The notes beneath the pieces were generated by a model. That model searched no databases, had not been told where the DNA came from, and saw nothing but the letters and a program-made list of their open reading frames with translations. A DNA stretch of 64,000 nucleotides, taken from NCBI RefSeq assembly GCF_017349315.1, contig NZ_JAFMPP010000013.1, positions 1 through 64,000 of the forward strand. Direction: 5' to 3'. Source of the stretch: Jiella flava (GTDB lineage Bacteria; Pseudomonadota; Alphaproteobacteria; Rhizobiales; Rhizobiaceae). The position numbers and the translations under genes were made by a program. This document shows, in pieces, positions 34,271 to 43,852 of this stretch (its first letter is position 1; each line of letters opens with the position of its first letter).

Positions 34271-35410
34271 ATGAGCCTGCCGGCCGGCCCCCGGCGCGGC
34301 GTCGTTCTCACCGACGCCTTGCGGCTGTCGTGGCTGCGTCTCATCCGCAGCGAAAATGTAGGACCGGCGACCTTTCGCGAACTCATCAATCGGTTTGGCT
34401 CCGCCGATGCGGCGCTTGCGGCCATCCCCGAACTCGCGGCGCGCGGTGGCCGGTGGATCGGCATCTGCACCGAATCCGCCGCAGAGGAAGAACTCGCCCG
34501 CGCCACAAAACTGGGCGCCCGCTTCGTCTGCCTCGGCGAGCCCGACTATCCGCTGCATCTGCGGCCGATCGACTATCCGCCGCCGGTTCTCGCCATCATG
34601 GGGTCGGCGGCTTGCCTGCAGCGACCGACGCTCGCCATCGTCGGCGCGCGCAACGCCTCGCTCTCCGGCATCAAGCTGACCCGGATGTTCGCCGTCGGCG
34701 TCGGCGAGGCCGGCTACGTCATCATCTCCGGCCTCGCCCGCGGCATCGACGCTGCGGCCCATGAAGCCGCCTTGCCGACCGGAACCGTCGGCGTCTTCGC
34801 TGGCGGGCTCGATCGTCCCTATCCGAAAGAAAATCGGCCCCTGATGCGCAAGATCGTTGATGGCGACGGCGCGCTGGTGTCGGAAATGCCGTTCGGCTGG
34901 ACACCGCGGGCGGTCGACTTTCCGCGCCGCAATCGCCTGGTCGCCGGACTCAGCCTCGGTCTCTTGGTGGTCGAGGCGGCGCAGCGCTCAGGCTCGTTGA
35001 TCAGCGCGCGTCTGGCCGGCGAACTCGGGCGTGTGGTGCTCGCCGTTCCGGGCTCGCCCCTCGACCCGCGGGCGGCCGGCACCAATCGGCTGATCCGCGA
35101 CGGCGCGGTGCTGGCTTGCCAGCCGGCGGATGTGATCGAAGCCCTTGCTCCCCTTACGGGCGCGGCCCGCAATCGCGACGATGGCGACATGCTGTTCGAC
35201 GAAGCGGATGAGGAACGGCTGCAGGACGAGCCGTCGGACGACGAGCGCGCCCGCATCATCGAGGCGCTCGGTCCGGTGCCCGCCGCGCTGGAGGATCTCG
35301 TCGCCCATACCGGGGCGAGTCCCGCCGCGATCCAACTCGTGCTTCTGGAACTCGACCTCGCCGGCCGACTCGAACGCCACCTCGGCGGTCTCGTTTCAGT
35401 GCTCCTGTGA
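34271..35410 (+). CDS. dprA: DNA-processing protein DprA
   Basis: 379 residues from ATG 34271. It has an N-terminal SAM-like region (LRLIRSENVGPATFRELINR) and a Rossmann DprA domain (AIVGARNASLSGIKLTRMFA, ISGLARGIDAAAHEAALPTG, VFAGGLDRPYPKENRPLMRK, VVEAAQRSGSLISARLA, AVPGSPLDPRAAGTNRLIRD). A C-terminal winged helix follows (VAHTGASPAAIQLVLLELDL). It loads RecA on incoming single-stranded DNA during transformation. The stop codon lies in the first unit of a 57-base tandem repeat. Confidence 0.93.
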   Translation: MSLPAGPRRGVVLTDALRLSWLRLIRSENVGPATFRELINRFGSADAALAAIPELAARGGRWIGICTESAAEEELARATKLGARFVCLGEPDYPLHLRPIDYPPPVLAIMGSAACLQRPTLAIVGARNASLSGIKLTRMFAVGVGEAGYVIISGLARGIDAAAHEAALPTGTVGVFAGGLDRPYPKENRPLMRKIVDGDGALVSEMPFGWTPRAVDFPRRNRLVAGLSLGLLVVEAAQRSGSLISARLAGELGRVVLAVPGSPLDPRAAGTNRLIRDGAVLACQPADVIEALAPLTGAARNRDDGDMLFDEADEERLQDEPSDDERARIIEALGPVPAALEDLVAHTGASPAAIQLVLLELDLAGRLERHLGGLVSVLL

Positions 35411-35662
35411 CACCCCAGGAGACTCGTTGGCGACGGTGAAATGCCGCGACAGACGCACCAGTTGTGACACCCCAGGAGACTCGTTGGCGACGGTCAAATG
35501 TCGCGACAGACGCACCAGTCGGCTGTCGACCTCTACTTTCGCCATGTCGAGAAAATAATAGAGGATGTCGTTCTGAGGAACGCCAGATACTATCTTTAGT
35601 TGTTCCAACATTTCGCCAACATATTCCAAATTCTCGCGCAATTGCCAATTTGTTGCGGACAT
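35396..35662 (-). CDS. Small hypothetical protein with tandemly duplicated tail
   Basis: 88 residues. Residues 1-45 (MSATNWQLRENLEYVGEMLE...VPQNDILYYFLDMAKVEV) are helical and encoded by AT-rich DNA. The tail contains LVRLSRHLTVANESPGVSQ followed at once by LVRLSRHFTVANESPGVSQ, the translation of a 57-base tandem DNA repeat. AAGGGATAG precedes ATG 35662, and a TTGCAA/TATAAT pair lies about 75 bases upstream. It converges on dprA and overlaps its last 15 bases. Family not recognised. Confidence 0.5.
   Translation of the reverse strand: MSATNWQLRENLEYVGEMLEQLKIVSGVPQNDILYYFLDMAKVEVDSRLVRLSRHLTVANESPGVSQLVRLSRHFTVANESPGVSQEH
35407..35520. repeat. 57-base tandem duplication at the dprA 3' end
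   Basis: Two units begin at 35407 and 35464 (GTGACACCCCAGGAGACTCG...). They differ at only a few bases (GGTGAAATGCC vs GGTCAAATGTC; AGTTG vs AGTCG). The first unit contains the dprA stop codon. The period is a multiple of three, so the minus-strand small gene stays in frame. The near-identity suggests a recent event. Confidence 0.85.
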
Positions 35663-35737
35663 TCGGCGCTATCCCTTGCGTTTTAGGGATTGAACTCGCT
35701 GCCGATCGCAGCGGGCCGATCGCATTAGAACGGGAGG

Positions 35738-35767
35738 ATTATAATATAATACGTCGCAGAGTTGCAA
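35738..35767 (-). promoter_or_regulatory. Sigma70-like promoter for the small minus-strand gene
   Basis: On the minus strand, TTGCAA (35767-35762), an 18-base spacer and TATAAT (35743-35738) form a good -35/-10 pair about 75 bases ahead of ATG 35662. The AT patch ATTATAATATAAT also offers plus-strand -10 boxes toward topA, without a clear -35. Confidence 0.45.
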
Positions 35768-35904
35768 CAAAATGATTGCGTGTTCAGCTTCGGACTTGAC
35801 CGTTTCCGCCGAACCCTCCATCTGACGCTTGCCTTGGGCCCCATTCTGTCGGAGATGACGGTTACCCGCCCCTTCTGCCAAGCCATTTTGCGAACAGGAC
35901 AATT

Positions 35905-38640
35905 ATGGACGTGGTCATCGTCGAATCGCCGGCTAAAGCGAAGACGATCAACAAATATCTCGGTGGCGACTACAAAGTCATTGCGTCATACGGCCATGTC
36001 CGCGACCTGCCGCCGAAGGACGGATCCGTGCGCCCCGACGCTGATTTCGAAATGAGCTGGGAGGTCGGCAAGCCCTCTCAGAAGCGGCTCAACGAAATCG
36101 CCCAGGCCGTGAAGTCCGCGGACGGCCTCGTCCTTGCGACCGACCCCGATCGCGAGGGAGAGGCGATTTCCTGGCACGTGCTCGAAGTGCTCCGGCAGAA
36201 GAAGGCGATCGGCAAAAAGCCCGTCAGCCGCGTGGTGTTCAACGCGATCACCAAAAAGGCCGTGCTCGACGCCATGGCCAATCCGCGCCAGATCGACGAG
36301 CCGCTGGTCGACGCCTATCTCGCCCGCCGCGCGCTCGATTATCTCGTCGGCTTCACGCTCTCGCCGGTGTTGTGGCGCAAACTGCCCGGCGCCCGCTCGG
36401 CCGGCCGGGTGCAGTCGGTGGCGCTGCGCCTCGTCTGCGACCGCGAGTCGGAGATCGAGCGCTTTAAACCTGAGGAATACTGGTCGATCATCGCGCACCT
36501 CGCGACGATTCGTGGCGAGACTTTCGACGCCCGCCTGACCGCGTTTGATGGCGAAAAGATCCAGCGGCTGACGATCGGCAACGGCGATGTCGCCGGCACC
36601 ATCAAGCGCATGCTCGACAGCGCGAGCTTTGCCATCGACAGCGTCGAAGCCAAACCCACCCGGCGCAATCCCGGCCCGCCGTTCACCACCTCGACCCTGC
36701 AGCAGGCAGCCTCGGCCAAGCTCGGCTTCTCGGCCTCGCGCACCATGCAGGTCGCGCAGCGCCTCTATGAAGGCATCGAGCTCGGCGGTGAAACGGTCGG
36801 CCTCATCACTTATATGCGAACCGACGGCGTGCAGATGGCGCCGGAAGCGATCGACGGCGCCCGCAAGGCGATCGGCTCAAGCTTCGGCGCCCGCTACGTG
36901 CCGGATAAGCCGCGTTTTTATTCCACCAAGGCGAAGAACGCCCAGGAGGCCCACGAGGCGATCCGCCCGACTGACTTTACCCGCGCCCCTCAGGATGTGA
37001 AGCGGTTCCTCGATCCCGATCAGTTCCGCCTTTATGATCTCGTCTGGAAGCGCGGTATCGCCAGCCAGATGGCCCCGGCGGAGATCGAGCGCACCACGGT
37101 CGAGATCGACGCCAAGGGCGACGGCAAGACCGCCAAGCTCCGGGCGAGCGGCCAGGTGATTAAATTCGACGGCTTCCTGGCCGCCTATATCGATCACCGG
37201 GACGATTCAAAATCGGAGTCCGACGACGACGGCGATGACGCCCGGCTGCCGGAAATGGCCGCCAAGGAGAGCGTCGAGCGGCGCGGCATCGATGCCGATC
37301 AGCATTTCACCGAGCCGCCGCCGCGCTATTCCGAGGCCTCGCTCATCAAGAAGATGGAAGAGCTCGGCATTGGCCGCCCGTCGACCTATGCCGCGACACT
37401 GCAGACGCTGCAAGATCGCGAATATATCGTCGTCGACAAAAAGAAGCTTCTGCCCGAAGCGAAGGGCCGGCTGGTCACCGCTTTCCTGCACAACTTCTTC
37501 GAACGCTATGTCGAATACGACTTCACCGCCGATCTCGAAGAAAAGCTCGATCAGATCTCGGCGGGCGAGCTCTCGTGGAAAGAGGTGCTGCGCGCCTTCT
37601 GGGACGACTTCTCGACCCATGTCGAGGGAACCAAGGAATTGCGCGTCTCCGACGTGCTCGACGCGCTCAACGAGGAGCTGGCGCCACTCGTCTTCCCGCC
37701 GCGCGAGGACGGCAGCGAGCCCCGCGCCTGCCCGCGCTGCGGCGACGGCAAGTTGTCGCTGAAGCTCGGCAAGTTCGGCGCCTTCGTCGGCTGCTCGAAT
37801 TATCCGGAGTGCGGCTACACCCGGCAGCTCGGCACCAGCTTCTCGGCCGACGCCGCCGATGGGGAGACCGCCGACGGGCCGAAGGATCTCGGCACCGATC
37901 CGGAGACCGGCGAACCGGTCACCCTCCGGTCGGGCCGCTTCGGGCCTTACGTGCAGCGCGGCGAGGGCAAGGAGGCCAAGCGCTCGTCCCTGCCGAAGGG
38001 CTGGCAGGTCATCGACATCGATCTCGACAAGGCGTTGCAGCTGCTGTCGCTGCCGCGCGACGTCGGCATCCATCCCGAAAGCGGCAAGCCGATCCTCGCC
38101 GGCCTCGGGCGCTACGGCCCGTTCCTGCAGCATGATGGCATGTACGCCAATCTCGAAACCATCGAGGATGTGTTCGAGGTCGGCCTCAACCGCGCCGTAA
38201 CGGTGATTGCCGAGAAAAAAGAAAAGGGTGCGCGGGGCCGAGCCAAGCCGGCCGCCATCGCGACACTTGGCGAGCACCCGACGCTTGGCGGCGAAATCAC
38301 CGTGCGCGACGGCCGCTTCGGGCCCTATGTCAACACCGGCAAGATCAACGCCACCCTGCCGAAGAGCAAGGATCCGGCATCGGTCACCCTCGAAGAAGCG
38401 ATCCAGCTTTTGACCGAACGGGCCGAAAAGACCGGGGCCAAGGGCGCTGGCACCAAGAAAAAGGCCGCCGCAAAGACAACGACGACCAAGAAGGCCGCTG
38501 CCAAGAAGAATGGCGCCGGTGGCGAAGCCAAGCCCGCCAAAGCCAAGGCGGCCGACAAGACCAAAAGTGCCGCGAGCAAGAAAGCCACCGCCAAGGGGAC
38601 GGCTGCTGCCAGCGACAGCGTCCCCTGGGATGCGGATTGA
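35905..38640 (+). CDS. topA: DNA topoisomerase I
   Basis: 911 residues. Toprim domain MDVVIVESPAKAKTINKYLG with ATDPDREGEAISWHVLE, the archway with GARSAGRVQSVALRLVCDRE, and the catalytic Tyr303 in GLITYMRTDGVQ. AHEAIRPTDFTR and ELGIGRPSTYAATLQTLQDR complete the core. After residue ~600 comes one four-cysteine zinc module (CPRCGDGKLSLKLGKFGAFVGC), then repeated FGPYV-type modules. A lysine/alanine-rich tail (KKKAAAKTTTTKKAAAKKNG) ends the protein, common in alphaproteobacteria. It relaxes negative supercoils. Confidence 0.97.
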   Translation: MDVVIVESPAKAKTINKYLGGDYKVIASYGHVRDLPPKDGSVRPDADFEMSWEVGKPSQKRLNEIAQAVKSADGLVLATDPDREGEAISWHVLEVLRQKKAIGKKPVSRVVFNAITKKAVLDAMANPRQIDEPLVDAYLARRALDYLVGFTLSPVLWRKLPGARSAGRVQSVALRLVCDRESEIERFKPEEYWSIIAHLATIRGETFDARLTAFDGEKIQRLTIGNGDVAGTIKRMLDSASFAIDSVEAKPTRRNPGPPFTTSTLQQAASAKLGFSASRTMQVAQRLYEGIELGGETVGLITYMRTDGVQMAPEAIDGARKAIGSSFGARYVPDKPRFYSTKAKNAQEAHEAIRPTDFTRAPQDVKRFLDPDQFRLYDLVWKRGIASQMAPAEIERTTVEIDAKGDGKTAKLRASGQVIKFDGFLAAYIDHRDDSKSESDDDGDDARLPEMAAKESVERRGIDADQHFTEPPPRYSEASLIKKMEELGIGRPSTYAATLQTLQDREYIVVDKKKLLPEAKGRLVTAFLHNFFERYVEYDFTADLEEKLDQISAGELSWKEVLRAFWDDFSTHVEGTKELRVSDVLDALNEELAPLVFPPREDGSEPRACPRCGDGKLSLKLGKFGAFVGCSNYPECGYTRQLGTSFSADAADGETADGPKDLGTDPETGEPVTLRSGRFGPYVQRGEGKEAKRSSLPKGWQVIDIDLDKALQLLSLPRDVGIHPESGKPILAGLGRYGPFLQHDGMYANLETIEDVFEVGLNRAVTVIAEKKEKGARGRAKPAAIATLGEHPTLGGEITVRDGRFGPYVNTGKINATLPKSKDPASVTLEEAIQLLTERAEKTGAKGAGTKKKAAAKTTTTKKAAAKKNGAGGEAKPAKAKAADKTKSAASKKATAKGTAAASDSVPWDAD

Positions 38641-38645
38641 CGGGT

Positions 38646-40919
38646 ATGGCGCGACGCACGGCCGGACAGAACGAGACGCCCGCCCTCACCCGTGAAGCCG
38701 TGCTGCGCTTCATCGCCGACCATCCCGGCCGTGCCTCGAAACGCGAAATCGCCAAGGCTTTCGGCGTGAAGGGCGACGACCGTATCGCGCTGAAAATGCT
38801 GCTCGCCGAGCTGCAGTCCGAGGACGTCATCTCCGGCGACCGTCGCCGCTTCAAGACGCCTGGCGCGCTGCCACCGGTCGGCGTCTTCGAAATCCGCCGG
38901 CGCGACGCGGAAGGTGCGCTGCTCGGCGAGCCGGTCACCTGGGACCGGTCGGAGGATGGTGAGCCGCCGCGCATTCCGATCCGCATCGATCGCAACAAGG
39001 GCGCCGCGCCCGGCGTCGGCGAACGCGTTCTCGCCCGCCTGGTCGATGATGGCGAGGGTGGCGAGCGCCATCTGAAAATCATCCGCGTCCTCGAAAAGCG
39101 CCGCACCCTCTCGCTCGGCGTCTTTCGCGCGACGCCAGGTGGTGGCGGCCGGGTCGAGCCGGTCGAACGCAAGCAGCTCGAATATCTGATCTTGTCCGGC
39201 GACACGAAAGAGGCCCGCGACGGCGATCTCGTCGAGATCGAAGCCGGCCCGCGGCGGCGGATCGGCTTGCCGGTGGCGAGTATCGTCGAAGTGGTCGGCT
39301 CAGTGAATTCCGAGCGCGCGATCTCCTCGATCGCGTTGCATGTCCACGGCATCCCGCATGTCTTCCCAAAAGCCGTGCTCGACGCAGCGGAGGCCGCCGG
39401 CCCCGCCGGGATGAAGGACCGGGAGGATTGGCGCCATCTGCCCCTCGTCACCATCGACCCGGTCGACGCCAAGGATCACGACGACGCGGTTCACGCCGCG
39501 CCGGACGAAGATCCGCAAAATCCCGGCGGCTTCGTCGTTACCGTCGCGATCGCCGACGTCTCCTGGTATGTGCGACCCGCCTCGAAGCTCGATAACGAGG
39601 CACGGCTCAGGGGCAATTCGGTCTATTTCCCCGACCGCGTCGTCCCGATGCTGCCGGAGCGCATCTCCAACGATCTGTGCTCGCTGCGCGAAGGTCAGGA
39701 TCGCCCGGCGCTCGCCGTGCGGCTCGTCTTCGACGCCTCAGGCGACAAGCGCCGGCACACCTTTCACCGGGTGATGATCCGCAGCCGTGCCAAGCTCGCC
39801 TATGAGCAGGCGCAGGCGGCGATCGCTGGTGACGGCGGGGCAGAGGTCTCGACTGAGATCTTTGAAACCGTATTGAAGCCGCTCTGGGAGGCGTTCCGCC
39901 TGGTGCGCGCCGCGCGCGAGCGCCGCCAGCCGCTCGAACTCGATCTGCCTGAGCGTAAGCTGAAGCTCGACGCCGCCGGCCGGGTCGAGAAGGTCGTGGT
40001 GCCGATGCGGCTCGACGCCCACAAGCTGATCGAAGAATTCATGATCCTCGCCAATGTGGCGGCGGCCGAAAGCCTCGAGACCAAGCGCCAACAGCTGATC
40101 TACCGGGCTCATGACGCGCCATCGCTGTCAAAGCTCGAAGGCTTGCGCGAATTTCTGAAGACGCTGGAAATTCCGCTCGCCAAGGCCGGCGCGCTGCGGC
40201 CGGCGCATTTCAACCAGATCCTTGCCCGTGTGAGGGGCGGCGACAACGAAGACCTCGTCAACGAAGTCGTCCTGCGTTCCCAGTCCCAGGCGGTCTATAC
40301 GCCCGACAATATCGGCCATTTCGGCCTCAACCTGCCGCGCTATGCCCATTTCACCTCGCCGATCCGCCGTTATGCCGATCTCATCGTTCACCGGGCGCTG
40401 GTGACCGCGCTGTCGCTCGGCGAAGGCGGCCTCAGCCGCGAGGACGAAGACTTGCTCGCCCAGACCGCCGAGGAAATCTCGCGGGCCGAGCGCCGGGCGA
40501 TGGCGGCCGAACGCGACACCGTCGATCGGCTGATCGCCCACCATCTGGCCGAGCGTGTCGGCGAGAGCTTCGACGGACGGATCGCCGGCGTCACCAAGGC
40601 TGGCCTGTTTGTCCAGCTGCCGACCTATGGGGCCGACGGTTTCGTGCCGATCGCGACGCTGGGCAATGAATATTTCCACTATGACGAAGCCAGTCACAGC
40701 CTTGTCGGCGACCGCTCCGGCCATGGCTATCGGCTGGGGGATCCGGTAGACATTCGTCTCATTGAGGCGTTGCCTCTGGCCGGCTCCCTACAGTTCGAGA
40801 TGCTGTCGGAGCCGCGCAAGCTGCCGCGGTCGACCGCCTCTTTTCACAAGACGGCGCGGCGGGGCCGCAGCCAGGGCCGCGATCGCAACGTCGCTTCGAA
40901 GGTGAAGAAACGTCGATGA
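38646..40919 (+). CDS. rnr: Ribonuclease R
   Basis: 757 residues from ATG 38646; a TTG nine bases upstream overlaps the topA stop. An N-terminal winged helix (REAVLRFIADHPGRASKREI) and cold-shock-like domains precede the RNB domain with the catalytic acidic motif TIDPVDAKDHDDAVHAAPDE, VAIADVSWYVRP and ARLRGNSVYFPDRVVPMLPE, then YAHFTSPIRRYADLIVHRAL. An S1 domain follows (GESFDGRIAGVTKAGLFVQL), and the tail is basic. It is a 3'-5' exoribonuclease for structured RNA. topA, rnr, DUF983 and NUDIX follow with overlaps or a few bases and form one operon. Confidence 0.96.
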   Translation: MARRTAGQNETPALTREAVLRFIADHPGRASKREIAKAFGVKGDDRIALKMLLAELQSEDVISGDRRRFKTPGALPPVGVFEIRRRDAEGALLGEPVTWDRSEDGEPPRIPIRIDRNKGAAPGVGERVLARLVDDGEGGERHLKIIRVLEKRRTLSLGVFRATPGGGGRVEPVERKQLEYLILSGDTKEARDGDLVEIEAGPRRRIGLPVASIVEVVGSVNSERAISSIALHVHGIPHVFPKAVLDAAEAAGPAGMKDREDWRHLPLVTIDPVDAKDHDDAVHAAPDEDPQNPGGFVVTVAIADVSWYVRPASKLDNEARLRGNSVYFPDRVVPMLPERISNDLCSLREGQDRPALAVRLVFDASGDKRRHTFHRVMIRSRAKLAYEQAQAAIAGDGGAEVSTEIFETVLKPLWEAFRLVRAARERRQPLELDLPERKLKLDAAGRVEKVVVPMRLDAHKLIEEFMILANVAAAESLETKRQQLIYRAHDAPSLSKLEGLREFLKTLEIPLAKAGALRPAHFNQILARVRGGDNEDLVNEVVLRSQSQAVYTPDNIGHFGLNLPRYAHFTSPIRRYADLIVHRALVTALSLGEGGLSREDEDLLAQTAEEISRAERRAMAAERDTVDRLIAHHLAERVGESFDGRIAGVTKAGLFVQLPTYGADGFVPIATLGNEYFHYDEASHSLVGDRSGHGYRLGDPVDIRLIEALPLAGSLQFEMLSEPRKLPRSTASFHKTARRGRSQGRDRNVASKVKKRR

Positions 40920-41359
40920 GCGAGGATCAGCACAGCGTGCCGTCTGCCCCGGCAAATTGGCGTCAAGTGAACTTGGAACGGCCGCTCGCTCCGTCGCTTT
41001 GGCGCGGCTTCAAGGGCCGCTGCCCACGCTGTGGCGAGGGTCGGCTGTTCAAGGGTTTCTTGAAGTCGGTCGAGCGCTGCGAAAATTGCGGCCTCGACGT
41101 CCACCACCACCGCGCCGACGACCTGCCACCCTATCTCACAATCTTCATCGTCGGCCACCTCGTCGTCGCCGGCTTCCTGGCATTGGACGAGTCGGTCGAG
41201 CTGTCCATGTGGCAGCAACTGGCGATCTGGGTGCCGGTGACGCTGGTGCTGAGCCTCGGATTGCTGCAACCCTTGAAGGGCGCGACCATCGGCCTGCAAT
41301 GGGCGCTGAGGATGGGCGGGTTTTCCGATCACGGCGCCCCCGAGGAGACGATCGGGTGA
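40916..41359 (+). CDS. DUF983 membrane protein with two CxxC motifs
   Basis: 147 residues. It starts with the four-base overlap ATGA at the rnr stop. The zinc-ribbon-like pair CPRCGEGRLFKGFLKSVERC followed by ENCG is in the N-terminal half. Two transmembrane segments follow (LTIFIVGHLVVAGFLALDES, LAIWVPVTLVLSLGLLQPLK). The family has no assigned function; in alphaproteobacteria it is frequently found after rnr, as here. Confidence 0.88.
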   Translation: MSEDQHSVPSAPANWRQVNLERPLAPSLWRGFKGRCPRCGEGRLFKGFLKSVERCENCGLDVHHHRADDLPPYLTIFIVGHLVVAGFLALDESVELSMWQQLAIWVPVTLVLSLGLLQPLKGATIGLQWALRMGGFSDHGAPEETIG

Positions 41360-42117
41360 GCGATGACGAGCCGCTTGCGGCGCTGGAGGCGGAACGTCGA
41401 GCCGTGACCGCCCGCGGTGTCGGCGCCGGCGGCTCTGCCACCGTCAACGACGCTGCGACCGTCGTCATCGTCGATCGCAGCGGCAGCGAGCCGCGGATCC
41501 TGATGGGGCTGCGCGGCCGCGCCCACGTCTTCATGGCCAATCGCTTCGTCTTCCCCGGTGGACGGGTGGACGAGGCCGATCGGCACTTGGCCGCAACTGT
41601 ATCGCTCCCAGGCCCTGTGAGCGAGCGACTCCTGGCCGACGTCGCGCCCGGCTTCGGCCCGCAGGAAGCGGCCGCCCTGACGCTAGCGGCAGTGCGTGAG
41701 ACATTCGAGGAAACCGGCTTGGTGATCGGCGACGCGGCGGCTGATCGATGCCCCCTTCCCGACGCCTTCGCGGCCTTCGCGGAGGCCGGCCTCGGCCCCG
41801 CCGTCGCGCCTTTGGTGCCGGTCGCCAGAGCCATCACCCCCGAGGGCGCCCCGCGCCGCTTCGACACCCGCTTTTTCGCGCTCGACGCCGAACGCTTTGC
41901 CCCTGTCCCCGAAGTCTTCGCGCCCCCGACCGATGAGTTCGAGACCATCATCTGGGTGTCGACCTCGGCGCTTGATGATTTTTCGCTGGCACCGATCACC
42001 CGCACGGTGCTCGACGACGTGCTGGCGCGGATCGCCGACGGCTCCTGGCTCGACCCACGCCGCAAGATGCCCTTCTATCGCGTCATCGAAGGACGATTCG
42101 CGAGAAGCCTGATCTGA
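41356..42117 (+). CDS. NUDIX hydrolase
   Basis: 253 residues from GTG 41356, overlapping the DUF983 stop by four bases. The NUDIX box is interrupted by a longer insert, as in the NUDT19/RPP-like subgroup: FVFPGGRVDEAD, then about 40 residues, then LAAVRETFEETGLVIG (the REtfEEtGl core). It would hydrolyse a nucleoside-diphosphate-linked compound, perhaps a CoA derivative; the substrate is not determinable. Confidence 0.85.
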   Translation: MSDDEPLAALEAERRAVTARGVGAGGSATVNDAATVVIVDRSGSEPRILMGLRGRAHVFMANRFVFPGGRVDEADRHLAATVSLPGPVSERLLADVAPGFGPQEAAALTLAAVRETFEETGLVIGDAAADRCPLPDAFAAFAEAGLGPAVAPLVPVARAITPEGAPRRFDTRFFALDAERFAPVPEVFAPPTDEFETIIWVSTSALDDFSLAPITRTVLDDVLARIADGSWLDPRRKMPFYRVIEGRFARSLI

Positions 42118-42249
42118 TGCGGGATTTATCGTCCACCGATCGGCGTTGGTGCTGCCGCCAACCTGTCGTGATTGTCTGCCAAACACCCGTTTCACGATCG
42201 GGGGCCACGCCCGGCGCACCGATTCGAATGCCAGTTCGAGGATAGGATT

Positions 42250-43449
42250 TTGGATCGATCGACCGCGGACGACATCGTCGCCGAAGCCGAGGCCGAACTT
42301 CAATCCGTCGATTGGCTGTCGGCTGCCGCCGCCATCGCCTCGATCAGCGCCGTCGGTATCGCGCTGGGCCTCGGTCTGCCGCTGCTCAGCGTTATCCTGG
42401 AACGACGCGGCATTTCCGCCTCGATGATCGGCGCCAACACGGCCGTCGCCGGCGTCGCGTCATTGGTCGCGGCGCCCCTCGTCACGCCCATCGCGCAGCG
42501 GCTTGGGGTGCGGCTGTCGATGCTTCTGGCGATTCTAGTCGCCGGGCTCTCGGCGATCGGATTCTATCTTTTCCAACCATTCTGGACATGGTTTCCGCTG
42601 CGGCTGAGCTTCCACTTCTCGATCACCGCGCTGTTCGTGTTGTCGGAATTTTGGATCAACGCCGCCGCTCCCCCCGGCAAACGCGGCCTTGTTCTCGGCA
42701 TCTACGCCACCGTCCTGTCGCTCGGATTCGCCTTCGGTCCGTGGATCTTCTCGCAGGTCGGCTCGGACGGCTTTGTGCCCTTCGGCATCGGCGCCGGCGT
42801 CATCTTCGCGTCAGCCATTCCGCTGTTTCTAGCCTGGGACCGCCAGCCGGCCATCGCCAGGGATCGCCGCAAAGGCTCGTTCTGGCGTTATGTCTATATC
42901 GTCCCCGCCGCCACCGGCGCCGTCTTGATCTTCGGCGCGGTGGAATCCGGCGGCTTCGCGCTCTTCCCGGTCTTCGGGGAGCGGGTGGGGTTCACCGAAG
43001 CCGGCGCCGCGCAGCTTCTCACGGCCGTCGGCATCGGCAACGTTTTGATGCAGATCCCGATCGGATTGCTGTCCGATCATGTCCGTGACCGCCGGATCCT
43101 GCTCTCGATCTGCGCCGGCGTCGGCCTCATCGGCACCTTGTGCCTGCCGATCTTTGCCTCGGATTGGTGGCTGATGGCTTGCGTCCTGTTCCTCTGGGGC
43201 GGCGTCGTGGCGGGGCTCTATACCGTAGGCCTGGCCCATCTCGGCTCGCGCCTGCCCGCTTCCGATCTCGCCGACGCCAACGCCGCCTTCATCTTCTGCT
43301 ATTCGGCAGGCATGCTGATCGGGCCGCAATTGATCGGCACGGCAATGGACCTCTTCGGATCGGACGGCTTTGCCTGGTCGCTCGCTTCGTTCTTCGCAGT
43401 CTATCTGTCGCTCGTCCTGACGCGCCTTGTCGTCGATCGCGGCACCTAA
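42250..43449 (+). CDS. MFS transporter
   Basis: 399 residues from TTG 42250, chosen because GAGGAT lies seven bases ahead; an upstream TTG at 42172 adds a non-hydrophobic leader. About 12 transmembrane helices (AIASISAVGIALGLGLPLLS, SMLLAILVAGLSAIGFYLFQ, GIGNVLMQIPIGLLSDHVRD). The DHVRDRR loop between helices 8 and 9 is a degenerate MFS motif A. The YfkF/CynX-like style gives no substrate. It is not overlapped with its neighbours and may have its own promoter in 42118-42249. Confidence 0.85.
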   Translation: MDRSTADDIVAEAEAELQSVDWLSAAAAIASISAVGIALGLGLPLLSVILERRGISASMIGANTAVAGVASLVAAPLVTPIAQRLGVRLSMLLAILVAGLSAIGFYLFQPFWTWFPLRLSFHFSITALFVLSEFWINAAAPPGKRGLVLGIYATVLSLGFAFGPWIFSQVGSDGFVPFGIGAGVIFASAIPLFLAWDRQPAIARDRRKGSFWRYVYIVPAATGAVLIFGAVESGGFALFPVFGERVGFTEAGAAQLLTAVGIGNVLMQIPIGLLSDHVRDRRILLSICAGVGLIGTLCLPIFASDWWLMACVLFLWGGVVAGLYTVGLAHLGSRLPASDLADANAAFIFCYSAGMLIGPQLIGTAMDLFGSDGFAWSLASFFAVYLSLVLTRLVVDRGT

Positions 43450-43490
43450 AGCCCGGTATCGGCTCTTCCAGACGGTGCGCCGATCATCTC

Positions 43491-43518
43491 TTGACAGATT
43501 GGCAGGCGTGGCTATTGT
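43491..43518 (+). promoter_or_regulatory. Promoter of rpmG
   Basis: TTGACA at 43491-43496, a 16-base spacer and TATTGT at 43513-43518 form a good sigma70-type promoter. It lies about 165 bases ahead of the rpmG ATG, implying a long 5' leader. No competing gene starts between. Confidence 0.6.
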
Positions 43519-43684
43519 CCGACGCAGATTTTGCCGGCGTAGAGCGACGGGTGTATTCCTATGCTCTCACCGCACGCTTTTGAGGCGTCGACCGGCATCG
43601 TTTCCATCGGCGCAGGCCAGCGGTCGATTGCGGGAGGATTGTCCGACCGGGATCGTTCCTGCGTAGCATCATTCGAGGAAGACC

Positions 43685-43852
43685 ATGGCCAAGGCGACCA
43701 CCATCAAGATCAAGCTTCTCTCCACCGCCGATACCGGCTTCTTCTATGTCACGCGCAAGAATTCGCGCACCATGACCGACAAGATGACCAAGACGAAGTA
43801 CGATCCGATCGCGCGCAAGCACGTCGAGTTCCGCGAGACGAAGATCAAGTAA
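43685..43852 (+). CDS. rpmG: 50S ribosomal protein L33
   Basis: 55 residues ([20 protein letters not shown], ending VEFRETKIK). It is the alphaproteobacterial-type L33 without the zinc-binding cysteines (the C- form). GAGGAAGACC precedes ATG 43685. It sits alone between the MFS gene and the convergent SDR gene, with its own promoter at 43491-43518. Confidence 0.97.
   Translation: MAKATTIKIKLLSTADTGFFYVTRKNSRTMTDKMTKTKYDPIARKHVEFRETKIK

Noticed and set aside
35407-35520. Two 57-base units as a mini-CRISPR or attachment-site pair
   Set aside because: The units are directly adjacent with no spacer and no integrase nearby; a simple tandem duplication explains them.
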